A stretch of DNA of 64,000 nucleotides. It comes from Cytospora piceicola (Eukaryota; Ascomycota; Sordariomycetes; Diaporthales; Cytosporaceae). Below the pieces are notes generated by a model. The model saw nothing but the letters and a program-made list of their open reading frames with translations, had not been told where the DNA came from and ran no database searches. Every line of letters begins with the position of its first letter. The first letter of the stretch is position 1. Positions 36,707 to 47,100 of this stretch are shown here, one piece after another. The position numbers were made by a program, and so were the translations under genes. The stretch is taken from the NCBI GenBank assembly GCA_023375675.1, contig JALQBC010000055.1:124001-188000 (forward strand), written 5' to 3'.

Positions 36707-37276
36707 TGCGGCTGGATTTTTGAAAAATTCCGGGAACAGGCAATTTCGACACCGACCGTGGAGCGCTGCTGGACCCGTAACATGGACTGGGCAGAGTAAT
36801 AGTAGTGATGGTGCTAATCAACTGTTGCTGGATGTACCGACATGTGAACGCGGTCGAGAATGACATCTGGATGGGAGACGCGACTGTGGCTGTCGGGTGC
36901 GGCTTGTGCTCATCAGCCACATTGAGCTTAATGCGAGGCATGACGTTAGCGTCTAGAGCTGACCGTTGTCAAGCTAAAGGCGGAGGTGGAAAACAAAGGC
37001 TTTAAACCGAAAAGACCGAGTACTAAGACCGAGTACTGGCCCGTGCGCCAAGGCCCCCAAAGTAAGCTGTGGGGCCGAACCGCTCGGACAGCCGGACTGA
37101 CATCACATTGATATTATTATTGAAATACTAATAAAGTCTCGCCCTCCACTCAGCAATCACCTCTTCAGCTATATCAGGTTCGTACACTCTTGACCTAGAC
37201 AACCACACCATCTTCAGCTTCAGTATTCTAATTGACCTCGCACCCCTCAGATATTCCACAGAAAACAAGCTTCACA
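36707..37276. promoter_or_regulatory. Divergent promoter of psf3 and Mn-SOD with a 13-bp tandem duplication
   Basis: AAGACCGAGTACT is present twice in perfect tandem (37012-37024 and 37025-37037), about 240 bp upstream of the SOD start codon. It could be a protein-binding site or a chance duplication. No TATA box is obvious for psf3. Confidence 0.4.
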
Positions 37277-38160
37277 ATGTCGGCAACCCTGATGCGATCA
37301 ACTCCTGCCCTGCGGGGAGCTCTCCGAGCTGGATCCGCGAAGTCCGCCATGGGCATGGCCAGCACACAATTCGTGCGAGGCAAGGCCACGCTGCCTGACC
37401 TTTCTTGTAAGTGGTTGAGACCGAATCTCTATCTCAAACCAAGCTCCGAACAAGGCATTGGGCTGACACGGTGCCCTTCTCTACGCAGACGACTACGGCG
37501 CGCTCGAGCCTCACATCTCCGGCCAGATCATGGAGCTCCACCACTCCAAGCACCACCAGACCTACGTCAACGGTCTCAACAGCGCTCTCGAAAGCATTGG
37601 AGACGCCGAGGCTAAGGGCGATGTGGCCAAGGCCGCAAGCCTCGCTCCCCTCCTGAACTTCCACGGAGGTGGCCACCTGAACCACAGCCTTTTCTGGGAG
37701 AACCTGTCACCATCTAACAAGGACGGTGGTGGCGAGCCCGAGGGAGAACTTAAGGTTTGTACTTGTCTACCCTCATTTACTCCAGCTTCCCGACAGCTCT
37801 AGAGGCTGGCCGGAGGCTTGCGGAAAGCAACGAGACTGACCAGTATTGTGTCTGCAGAAAGCCATCGACCGCGACTTCGGCTCTTTCTCAACTTTGCAGA
37901 AGCAGACGAACGCCGCCCTGGCCGGTGTCCAGGGCAGCGGCTGGGCATGGCTGGTCAAGGACAAGGAGAGCGGCACCTTGGGCCTGGTCACTCGTATGAA
38001 CCAGGACCCGGTGACTGGCAACCTCATCCCCCTGATGGGTATCGATGCCTGGGAGCACGCTTACTACCTGCAGTACCAGAACCGAAAGGCTGAGTACTTC
38101 AACGCGATTTGGAACATCATCAACTGGAAGAACGTTGCGAAGAGGTTCGGCTCAGCTTAA
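37277..38160 (+). CDS. SOD2: Mitochondrial manganese superoxide dismutase
   Basis: Three exons (37277-37406, 37489-37754, 37858-38160) give 232 residues. It dismutates superoxide in the mitochondrial matrix. The first 38 or so residues are basic and Ala/Ser-rich, a typical import sequence; the mature part starts near [16 protein letters not shown]. Metal ligands are visible: His in MELHHSKHH, His in [10 protein letters not shown], and Asp and His in [24 protein letters not shown] and the [16 protein letters not shown] tail are characteristic of the Mn/Fe-SOD family, and the presequence and location favour Mn. Intron 2 has the weaker donor GTTTGT. Confidence 0.96.
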
Positions 38161-39105
38161 ATTAATGAATGAGTGGCGATGGGTGCTTTAATGTATTTAG
38201 GAGCGATCACGACATCTGGATTCTGATAGGGAGCGTGCTGTCGAGGTCGTGTAGTATTCAATACAACATGATACTCGAAGTTTATTGCCATTCCTACAAT
38301 GCCAACTGGTTGCTCCTTCGTTTTTCCTGGACCACGGTAGCAAATCTTGAGATCCATATGGGTTGAGTCCTGGTTGGGCCGCTTTTGTGTCAAATTGGGA
38401 CAAGAGAGGTCCTACTCACATGTCCCATGGCTTCTGAGGCCCGGAGCCTGCAAGTTCTTGATGCTATTTATTGGCTCTTCCTCTGCCAAATCTTGAAGGG
38501 TAAGCGTTTTCCGCCATTTCGATGTGCTTCTAGATGATAATGATGTAGTTGTATACCTAGGTACCGTAATGCATGTAATGCCCTAACCCTTTCAGCTCAC
38601 CCTGGTAAGAACGGTGAAATGACTAGCAGGGATGTACCATGTACACATCTATGACTTGTTGCAATGGAGACTGATCAAACTGCAACTCGCGGACCAACAT
38701 GCACCAACAAAACTCTGGTTACGAACTATCCTGCACTCGTGGACCCAACATACCAACACTGTACCTATTGCCCGGATGCAATTTCTAATCTAGGCTAGGC
38801 CCGCAAAGTGTTGGTAGTCTACGACACCCAGAAAATATGTATCAGTTATCATCGGCTGGAGCCGATGTCCTATGTATGTAATGCACTGCCTCCACTGGCC
38901 CTCGCTTGACAGGAGCAAACCGTGGTGACCCACTACCGGTAGTGTCGTATCAATCACCAACATGGCAGGCCAAGGGCTTTTATAAGTTCAGAAGTTCTAC
39001 AATCCCAAGAGTCACTGAACGAACTATCCCGAGGTCATCAGTCCGATTCATCTCGGCTTGAGGTAATATCGTGCTGCCCCTGCATACCTGGGTACAACAT
39101 TGAAG
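38161..39105. other. Intergenic: SOD2 3' flank and P450 promoter
   Basis: No gene is seen in the 945 bp. A TACCTAGGTA palindrome lies at 38554-38563. A TTTTATAAG box near 38978 is about 125 bp upstream of the P450 start and could be its TATA element. This marks the boundary between the conserved block and the PKS2 cluster. Confidence 0.5.
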
Positions 39106-40770
39106 ATGTCGAACCCAGCGGCCATGGCAGCTCTAGGTGGCATCGCGGCGACCTACATCTTCCTTTGGGCTCTCTTACACCTCACTCAAGATAGCAAGGA
39201 GCCTCCAGTTGTCTCCAGCGCCCTCCCCTTCGTCAGTCCCATACTAGGCATGATACGATGGAGTATGGAATACTACCCACGTATGAGGTACGTGGTTGCA
39301 CCACCTAGGTACCCGCCTTCTCTTAAACGAACTTCACTGATATTTCCATCAGAGAGCGACATCGAAAGTTGCCTATGTATACTCTCAGGCTCCCTGGAGT
39401 TCGTCTCTACATCATCAACTCGTTGGATCTGATCCCGGTTGTGCAGCGCCAATGGCGAACTTTGTTATTTGCACCTATTACAGTCAAGGCAGCACAGGCG
39501 GCTATGGGTGCAAGCAAAGACGCCGTTGCCGTACTTGAACACGATATGGTTTCGGACCATGGATTCGTCAACGGCATGGTTAAAGCTACCTATCCTACCA
39601 TGACCGGCTCGGCACTGGACGCGTTGAATGCTAAGGCGTTCGAGGTCTTTGATCGAGCGTTAGAACCAGTCTCTGCCCCAACGACCATTTCCATGTTTGA
39701 TTGGATCGGTAAACAGATTATGCGTGCTACTACGGATGCGGTATATGGACCGTCTAATCCGATGCGAGATGCTCGAAATCTCGAGGCTTGGCAGTAAGTA
39801 TCTATCCACCTTCTACGGTTAGGGGCTATGGAGCTGACCAGTCGATCTTGTCACTAGCAAGTATCATCCAGCGCTCATGTTTATGATGCTCGATATTCTA
39901 CCTCAGAATGTCGTGTTCAAGGCAGCTGTGCAGGGCCGCGATCAGCTTATTGATAGCTTTGCAAAGTACTATGCCGATGGCTACAAGCAAGGGTCCCCTT
40001 ACATTCAAAACTTCACAGAGCACTGCATTAGCCAAAAGATTCCGAAGGACGATATCCCGCGCTTCCTACTCGGTACTGTCTTCAATAACGTCGCTAATAC
40101 CGTGCCCTCCGCCTTCTGGGTAATATACCGAATCTTCAGCGACCCGGCCGTTCTGCAGGATTGCCGGGACGAAGTGAGCCAAGCTGTCCAGGAAGATACA
40201 AAAGGAACCGCAACACACACAATTGATCTCAGCTTCGTTCTCAGCTCATGCCCGATCTTGCTTTCTACTTACCACGAGGTTTTCCGGTACCACGGCCTCG
40301 CTAACTCGGTCCGCGTTGTCTCGGAAGATCATTTCGTGGACAAGTACCTGGTCAAGAAAGGCGGCTTGATCATGATGTCGGCCAGAGCTCAGCACAGTAA
40401 CCCGGAAGTTTGGGGTGAAGACGTGGGCGAGTTTCATCACAAGCGTTTCGTCAAGGGCGCCGGTAAGCGCGTCAACCCTACTGCCTTCCGCGGATTCGGA
40501 GGAGGCACAACGCTGTGTCCGGGGCGCCACTTCGCCACGAGCGAGATCTTGCTATTGGCAACCATGCTGCTTTTGCGATATGATATCCGGCCAGCGGACA
40601 AGAAGCCCTGGGTGCTCCCGTCGACGGTCAAGTCTTCGCAGGCCGAAGCTATGGAGCAGCCTGATGAAGATATCGAGATTGAGCTCGTACCCCGACCCGA
40701 AGCAAGCGGCAAATCGTGGCGTATCGTATTCTCAGGGAGCAGAGATGCTGAGCTTATGGTGCAAAAGTAA
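39106..40770 (+). CDS. Cytochrome P450 with CYP7/CYP8-like I-helix
   Basis: Three exons (39106-39287, 39353-39793, 39858-40770) give 511 residues. An N-terminal membrane anchor (about 8-24) places it on the endoplasmic reticulum. The heme motif is FGGGTTLCPGRHFA with Cys428, and the K-helix ExxR is in YHEVFRYHG. The I-helix reads FNNVANTVPSAFW, the ANTxP form seen in CYP7/CYP8-like enzymes, in place of the usual (A/G)Gx(D/E)T with an acid-alcohol pair. That can mean hydroxylation by an altered proton path or an isomerase-type reaction. It is the left-most gene of the PKS2 cluster and faces the FAD monooxygenase tail to tail, so oxidation of the polyketide is the likely job. Confidence 0.92.
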
Positions 40771-41132
40771 GGGCGCAGGTGGACTGCGCAACTGACTGCC
40801 CCCCCGGGGCTGGGGGCCCCCCCTGGACGATGCTCGTTTGTGACTGGAGCCATCGGTGGAATTTTCTCAGCGAGTAAGAGCCAGAACTTTGGGCTACATG
40901 GCGAAGTCATGAGATGATTATTGGTGTAGTAGAATATAGGTCTGGAACATCAGTTGATGTGGCCAACTCCAGGAGTTTGCGGGTATTGACTTCGCCAAGT
41001 ATTGCACTCACTGGCCGCTTCTCCTTGGCCTATAACAAAATTCTCTCATTATAGGGAACTGTAACAAATACTATGAGCTTCCTAAAGAAAGGCATAATAC
41101 CATGAACTGGAGATATTTGGTATTCTGGTCTT
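40771..41132. other. Convergent 3' region with GC hairpin
   Basis: The 362 bp between the stop codons of the P450 and the FAD monooxygenase hold a short GC-only stretch at 40799-40823 (C7-G4-CT-G5-C7) that can fold on itself. In fungi such hairpins do not normally terminate transcription, so its role is unknown. Confidence 0.4.
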
Positions 41133-42606
41133 TCAGATCGCCTGCTGTGGCAACCATCCTAGCCAACTTCTTACCCTTGCCAGTGCAGAAGTAGCCCAAT
41201 AGAGGAAAGCACTACCGATCGATATATACAACGGCCGTTGAAAAAACTGTCCGAACCACACACTCCGCCTCCAGTGCAGGTACGCAGCTTTGCTAACCTG
41301 ATACTCCCACTGCTCTATGGTCAGCTCGCCCTTGCACAGCTTCTCGGTAAGAAGAGTATGATACGCGGCCTGATTTGTAGAGAAGGCAATGTGCGGGCGC
41401 ACCAGCGATACCGCGTCGCCGACCATTAGGACTTTGCCCCCTGCGAAGGATGCCTGCGGCGAGCAGTAATCAGTGATTTGGTGCAGGAAGGGCGAACCGA
41501 TCTTCTCGATGACTTCGAGGTAGGGAGGTGCGAAGATGGTCTTAGCAAAGTCCTTTTGGTTCTCCCAAATCTCTGAGCGGACCTGTCCGGGCGCCAACTG
41601 GGTGTGGTGTCGGATACCATTCGCGTCAGTCATGATCTCATCCAATGAAGTCTCCGGGACGTTGTTGTACCAGCAGAAGTTCAGAAGACGCTTGCCGGGC
41701 TGTATTGACCCGCCTTCTCCGGGTATGTTGTAGCTATATATGGTGGCGTTAGTAAATCTCATAAAGCATATTTGTTGTAGGTGACGACTTACACTATCAC
41801 GTGCCCGCCTCCAGCCTTCAGTATGGAGTATGTTATGTTAGATTGAAATATTTCTCGGGTCTCCTTGCTCACTTGCTCTTCTGGTACCACACCACGCCAT
41901 GCCACATATCCACAGTAGTTCCGATCTGCCTGGCCCGGCCCCAAGAACATCCTACGAACCACCGAATTGGGTCCGTCGGCACCGAGCACTAGGTCTGCCA
42001 ATGCTTGGACATCGTTGCCTCCGTCCGCATGTTCCCTGTATCGGACCATCAGCTGGCCAGTATCTAGCTGCTTGATATCTGTAGCATGAGCCCCGGTTAG
42101 ATACACCCCCCTTGCTTTAGCAGCTTCTACATCCTCCCCTGCCAATGGAATCGGTGCCGGTGGTTTCGGGACGCAGTCGCTTCCTCTTGCGTCAAAGTTC
42201 GCCCTGAGCCGGGAGTAGAGCGCATCCCAAGAGGTCATTATTCGGTTGACTTTCATGAAAGGGCGAATGGTGTTATTCTGGTCCAGCGACTGCAATGCAA
42301 CCGCCTGCATGCCTAAAGGAATGTCAGATACGCCGTCGAAGCGCTTCAGTAGCTTCTGAACATCGCTGCCCAGGCACACCCCGGCCATGTGGGAGAGCGG
42401 TGTGTCCGTAGGTGACTGCTCCAGGATGCAAACAGTGCTTCCGAGTCGATGAAGCATTATGCCATGCATAATCCCGGAAAGCGATCCCCCTATCTTTTTG
42501 TGACGTCTCAGTATACATGTTTCCGGACAGTAAGGCGCAGGCTATCGCTTACAATGATGACATTCTTGGGTGGTGCATCAGCCGTGACTGGTTGATGTTT
42601 TTCCAT
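41133..42606 (-). CDS. FAD-dependent monooxygenase (PHBH/DHPH-like)
   Basis: Three exons (42606-42553, 42493-41793, 41733-41133) give 451 residues. It is an aromatic-hydroxylase-type flavoprotein that would use NAD(P)H and O2. The Rossmann motif GGSLSG is rebuilt only by splicing intron 1 at an AAG acceptor (VIIIGGSLSGIMHG). The second FAD motif is VLGADGPNSVVRR and the third VLMVGDAVSLVRPHIA. The layout resembles 2,6-dihydroxypyridine hydroxylase-like fungal proteins. The C-terminus (RPLYISIGSAFLYWATSAL) is hydrophobic and may touch a membrane. It shares an 856-bp divergent promoter with the CMD-like gene, consistent with joint regulation in the PKS2 cluster. The substrate is unknown. Confidence 0.88.
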
Positions 42607-42934
42607 GATGCGGATGCTCCAATTCAAGTTCGATTTACAGTGCTGGATATTATCGAGCTGGAGAGGGATTGAATACTGATGATTAGTCACCCGTAATCAT
42701 GGTAAGAAGAATAGCAGCCCTCGTTATCCTGGCTGTGTCAGTTCAGTACAAACAACCAAAGCTGGAAAGATGGCAACACTATAAATACCGAAACAGATTC
42801 ATTCTGGGGCAAAGTTTCAGTGGATGTGCTTCCAACTTGATTTAAGGGCCCCCAGCCTCAATTCATCACACTGCCAGTGGCGGCTTCTGGCTGATCCATT
42901 CTCATAATCATTAAACCCTGGAAATACTTCGGGG

Positions 42935-43090
42935 CCATGCTTGGGGGCCATGCTTGGGAGCCATGCCTGGGGGCCATGCTTGGGGGCCATGCCTGGGGGC
43001 CATGCCTGGGGGCCATGCCTGGGGGCCATGCTTGGGGGCCATGCTTGGGGGCCATGCCTGGGGGCCATACTTGGGGGCCGCACTTCGAGG
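42935..43090 (+). repeat. 13-bp minisatellite (12 units) in a divergent promoter
   Basis: Twelve head-to-tail copies of CCATGCYTGGGGG. The first eleven are nearly identical and the last (from 43078) is diverged. The array lies between the start codons of the FAD monooxygenase and the CMD-like gene. Because 13 is not a multiple of 3 and the unit has no stop in any frame, it creates long Pro/Met/Ala/His-rich open frames on both strands. These are by-products, not genes. Confidence 0.95.
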
Positions 43091-43238
43091 CCGCACCTGT
43101 TGTTGATCCTGACATGCATACAGGGTATAAGTTTATGCACGGGTTGCACTCCACGAGAATCGCGCGGGCTAGAAAACGACCCTGGAGACCAGTCTGGTGC
43201 AGCTATAAAGTAGAGCTGATAGCTGATCAAGTATGTAT

Positions 43239-43273
43239 AGCTATGTACTAAGTATATAGCTAAGTACATAGCT
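43239..43273. promoter_or_regulatory. 11-bp perfect inverted repeat upstream of the CMD-like gene
   Basis: AGCTATGTACT (43239-43249) and its reverse complement AGTACATAGCT (43263-43273) flank a 13-bp spacer, 190-224 bp before the CMD start codon. A dimeric regulator site is possible. A TATATAT box follows at 43394-43400, 63 bp before the ATG. Confidence 0.5.
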
Positions 43274-43462
43274 GCTTGGTATGTGAGATACTGGGATGCT
43301 TTCATGAATCCAGCATGGTCCTCCTTTCAACACTGTCGCTCTACGTCAGCACCCATGCTTTTGGCCGAGCTACCTTTCTGGATTCCCGACTACTATATAT
43401 AGTCCTGTTGCATATCACATCTCCTCTTTATCTACACACCCACTCAACCTCACACAGTCACC

Positions 43463-44150
43463 ATGAGTCGGTTTCCCCCCATCCCTGAGACCGAGCTTAG
43501 CGACACTCAGAAGCGCGCCTACGAAGGCATTGCCCGGCTTTTTTCACGATTCCCAGATAACCTTGAACCGAAGAACAACGAGGGTCTGGTATTTGGGCCA
43601 TATTCTCCACTGTTGTGAGTCTTGTGGCACAAATTTATTGCCAAAGTTTCTTATGCTGATGATGTGTTGTCACAGTTACACCGAGGACATTTCAGACCCA
43701 TGGTTCGCTCTCTCTCTCAAAGTGATGCGCCAGGAGCGATTCACTCTCAGGGAAAAAGAGCTCTGCATCTTTGCCGTGCTGTCTGAGTATGACGTTCCAT
43801 TTGTGCGTTACGCCCATTCCCAGATTGGTCTCTGGGCTGGTTTCTCGAAGGACCAGGTGCAACAGGCGGTCCACGGCCATCTCCCCGACAGCCTTGATCC
43901 TCGGGAAACCGCCATTTATAGCTTAGCGGTCACACTGTCGAAGTTACGGGGACCATTGAGCGATCAAGAGTTCGAGCAGGCGAGGGATTTCTTGCGGCGC
44001 GATGAGGTTGTTGGCGTTGTGCACATTGTGAGCGGCTACGTCTATGTCGCTATGCTGTCCAACGTTAGTATGGCCGGTATTCCTGAGGTGAAGGAAGGCA
44101 TGTTCCAAGCGACCAAGAATCCAAAGCTGGCAGGGAATGAGGTTCTGTAA
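43463..44150 (+). CDS. Carboxymuconolactone decarboxylase (CMD)-like protein
   Basis: Two exons, 43463-43614 and 43676-44150, give 208 residues. The all-helical CMD/AhpD-like fold is suggested by FTLREKELCIFAVLSEYDVPFVRYAHSQIGLWAGFS, with the Glu and the Tyr-x2-His of decarboxylase-type members and no CxxC. So a thiol peroxidase role of the AhpD kind is unlikely. Family members act as decarboxylases, lactone-forming enzymes or cyclisation helpers, and fungal clusters contain several of unknown function. The stop codon is only 43 bp from the stop of PKS2, transcribed towards it. A TATA box is well placed upstream. Its job in the PKS2 pathway is inferred from position only. Confidence 0.82.
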
Positions 44151-44193
44151 ATATTGTTGGTAATAAAGAAAAACGAAGTTGGGCATAACACAA

Positions 44194-47100
44194 CTATCTG
44201 CAACCTCGAGCCGCCCGCCATTCCTTGGTGATGAAACTCCCAAGTGCTATAATAGACATATCCCCCAGAATATCAAAAACCGCCACCTCCACAGCAAATT
44301 GCTTCATGATCCAGTTCCGGAGGTATACTGCACTCAGAGAGTCAGCGCCGGCCGTGTGCAGCGGCTCCTCCATGTTGATGTTTGACCGCGGAGTCATGAC
44401 CAGACTGCAGATCTGGTCTGCCAGCGCACCAGCCACGATCTCGCTCATCTTGGGCACAGAGTCCGCCTCCACCATCAAGCGACTGAAATCAAGGACTCCG
44501 CTACTCGTACCACGTTTGGATCCCTCGCCTCCCTCTCTACGGGCCAGTGTCTGGCTCCAGAAAGGGTGAGAGAAGACCGGTGGGAAGCTGCTGTTTCGTG
44601 AGTCCTGTAAGGAGGGGTTAATGAATCCCGTGACGACCTGCGAAGGTATTTCGTCTATACGGAGGCTGGGGTCGCAGAAGTGCTCGAACAAACCCAGAAT
44701 TTCTGGTACAGAGAGTATAGTGTAGACGTTCTCTACGGCAAGCCTCTCTGCCAGCCCCTCCCTTTGGGATACCAAGCCGCCCGTGGCAAGGATGCCGAGA
44801 TCCATAGAGACCGCTCTCTCACCGATGGAAAGGCGATATCTAGCTAAGGCATCCTGGTAAGTACTTCCGGCGGCGTAGTTGATCTGGGTAGCCTGTCCTA
44901 TGATACCGCTGATAGAGGATGATAGAATGAAGAAGTCCATGCCCTTTGGAAGCAGTTTGTGTAGGTTCCAAGAACCCTGAGTCTTTGGGTCCACTGCCAC
45001 TTTCCAGTCTTGAAATCTCATTCTTTCGTACATGACGTCCTGTGCCACCGCATTAGTCTATAGTTCAATTTTGTTCCCCTCTGCTCGACTCACTTTGAGA
45101 GCAGCTGCTGCCTGAACGCAACCTTTAATTGGAGGCATGTCCTGAACCTGCAATAGGGCACTTTGTAGTGACCAAATGTCTGCAACGTCGCACAATGGGC
45201 TACAAACCCGAACGCCCAATTGCTCTAAGCCTCGGATTGTTGATTTGGCTGCCTCGCTACACGGGCCGGAACGTGAAAGGAGGATTAGGTTACGAGCACC
45301 TCGTTGTGCCATCCACGTCGCTATGCAACGGCCAAGATCACCTAAACCGCCAGAAATCACATAGCTGGAATCTGAGTCGAACAAGTCCCCTTTCACCGAT
45401 TCTTGGTAGACCTTTGAGGAAATCAGTACTGTTTGAACAAGTCCAGCAAAGGATGTAACACTCACCTCTATCTGCGTCTCATCGTCATACGTGATAGCGA
45501 TGCGTTCTTCAGGCTTCAAGGTCCCCATAGAGGCAGTCACCTCTTCTATAGCCACAGTTTTATGTGGGAACGGTCGATTCGCAGACGTTTGGCTGAGTTC
45601 TGAGAATGGCATCTCCAATCGTTCAGCTTGATGCGACAGCACTTCTACCACATTAACAACTCTGAATCCGACCGTGGATGGCAGTGCAAAACAGTTGATG
45701 GAGGTGGGACCACCATCATCTGTTCGGACACTCAGAATGTTGCCGAATTTTGAGACACACTCGGTAAGCTGTTGGTTATCAGTGTTCACAAAATCCAGCA
45801 CGACGTTAGCTTCGGTACAGAAGTATGATCTTAAAGACTCCGCATAGCAGCCCTCTGTGAGTAACTTTATACCTTCAAAGGAAGTGTCCTCTGCTCCTAC
45901 CGTTGTTACAGTTGCGCATAGCTTCGAACCATAGGTTTGCAACACGTCCAACGTTGCCCTACCGAGCCTCGTATCGCCGCCTCTCACGACGACCACGTCA
46001 TCACGGTGAACCCTGGCCTCTCGGACTAGATAGTTGGCCAGCATGTAGTCTTGCGGCACTGTCGAGGCTTCCTCCAACGACAGAGACTTCGGGACCTTAG
46101 CGACAAGATTCCGCTTGGCTCGGCTCGTTGAGCGGAGGACATCGGTACCGTAGGCGCAGACATGATCCCCCACAGTCAAGTTACAGCTGCTGCCGACTCT
46201 GGTGACAATGCCGGCGCATTCCCGACCAACTTTGATTGTGGATGACCTACCCGACATAATTGAGATGTCAGCCGGATTCAGGCTAATGGCTCGGACATGG
46301 ATCTCAATGTCTTCAGGGCCAAGAGGTTCCAAGACTGGGCTGTCTTCCATGAATCGCAGCGACTGTGAGTTCTCGAGACCTTGGAATTCCAATTTGAAAG
46401 GTCTCGCATCTTTCGTCTTCTTTGTGAAGTGTTTTACTCCAGCGAATTGTTCTAACATCGCCGCCTTCAGGGTTGTATTCTCGTGTATTCGGTTGAGGCA
46501 TAAAGCACCGTCTTGTACAACGTAGTCTTCAGGAAGGTACAACCCCGCAGGCTCAATAACCTGTTTCAAGGCAGAGAGGATCAAACTGCAATCATCTACT
46601 GGAGACCTGGAGTTCACGTCCAGAGCCAAAGTGGCCAGCTTCGTGTTGATATTTTCCATGCGGAAAACTCTTGCAAATCCGTCAATCATGCCATGACTTG
46701 GATCTGCAGACGATCCTGATCCTTTTGAAACCCAGAGTATTGTCGACGCAGACAACAGAAAGGACTTGAGCGAGTCAAATCCCCTGTTGTCAAGTCTGGA
46801 AAGAATCGCGCTTTCAAGGTCGAATAAGGTCACAATAACCCCGTGGAAGGCAACGTCTCCCGGAAATCTGGACAGGTCCATCCGTACAGCACGAAGCCCC
46901 TCGGAAGACAATCTTGAGGTCAAAGCCTCCGCCATGTCTGCTTGGCTACTTGAGCCAGACTCGACAGCAACAGCGACATCAGTGAGTGCAGTTTCGATGT
47001 CTTGAGGTCCTGCCGCGGTCGCGCAAATGATGCTCATCAAATGCGACTCCTGATCGGCGAAATCGCGAAGGATGAAGTCTGCACCAGAGAAACCATTGCG

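Noticed and set aside
36707..36941. Longer N-terminus for Psf3 read from 36941 through the intron
   Set aside because: The conserved GINS start MSYYDIDAIL is at 36706 and splices cleanly to KIPCEFNFE; the longer reading has no conserved sequence.
42817..43305. Overlapping open frames on both strands with repeated Pro/Met/Ala/His peptides
   Set aside because: They arise because the 13-bp minisatellite unit has no stop codon in any frame; no start context, splice partner or domain supports a gene.
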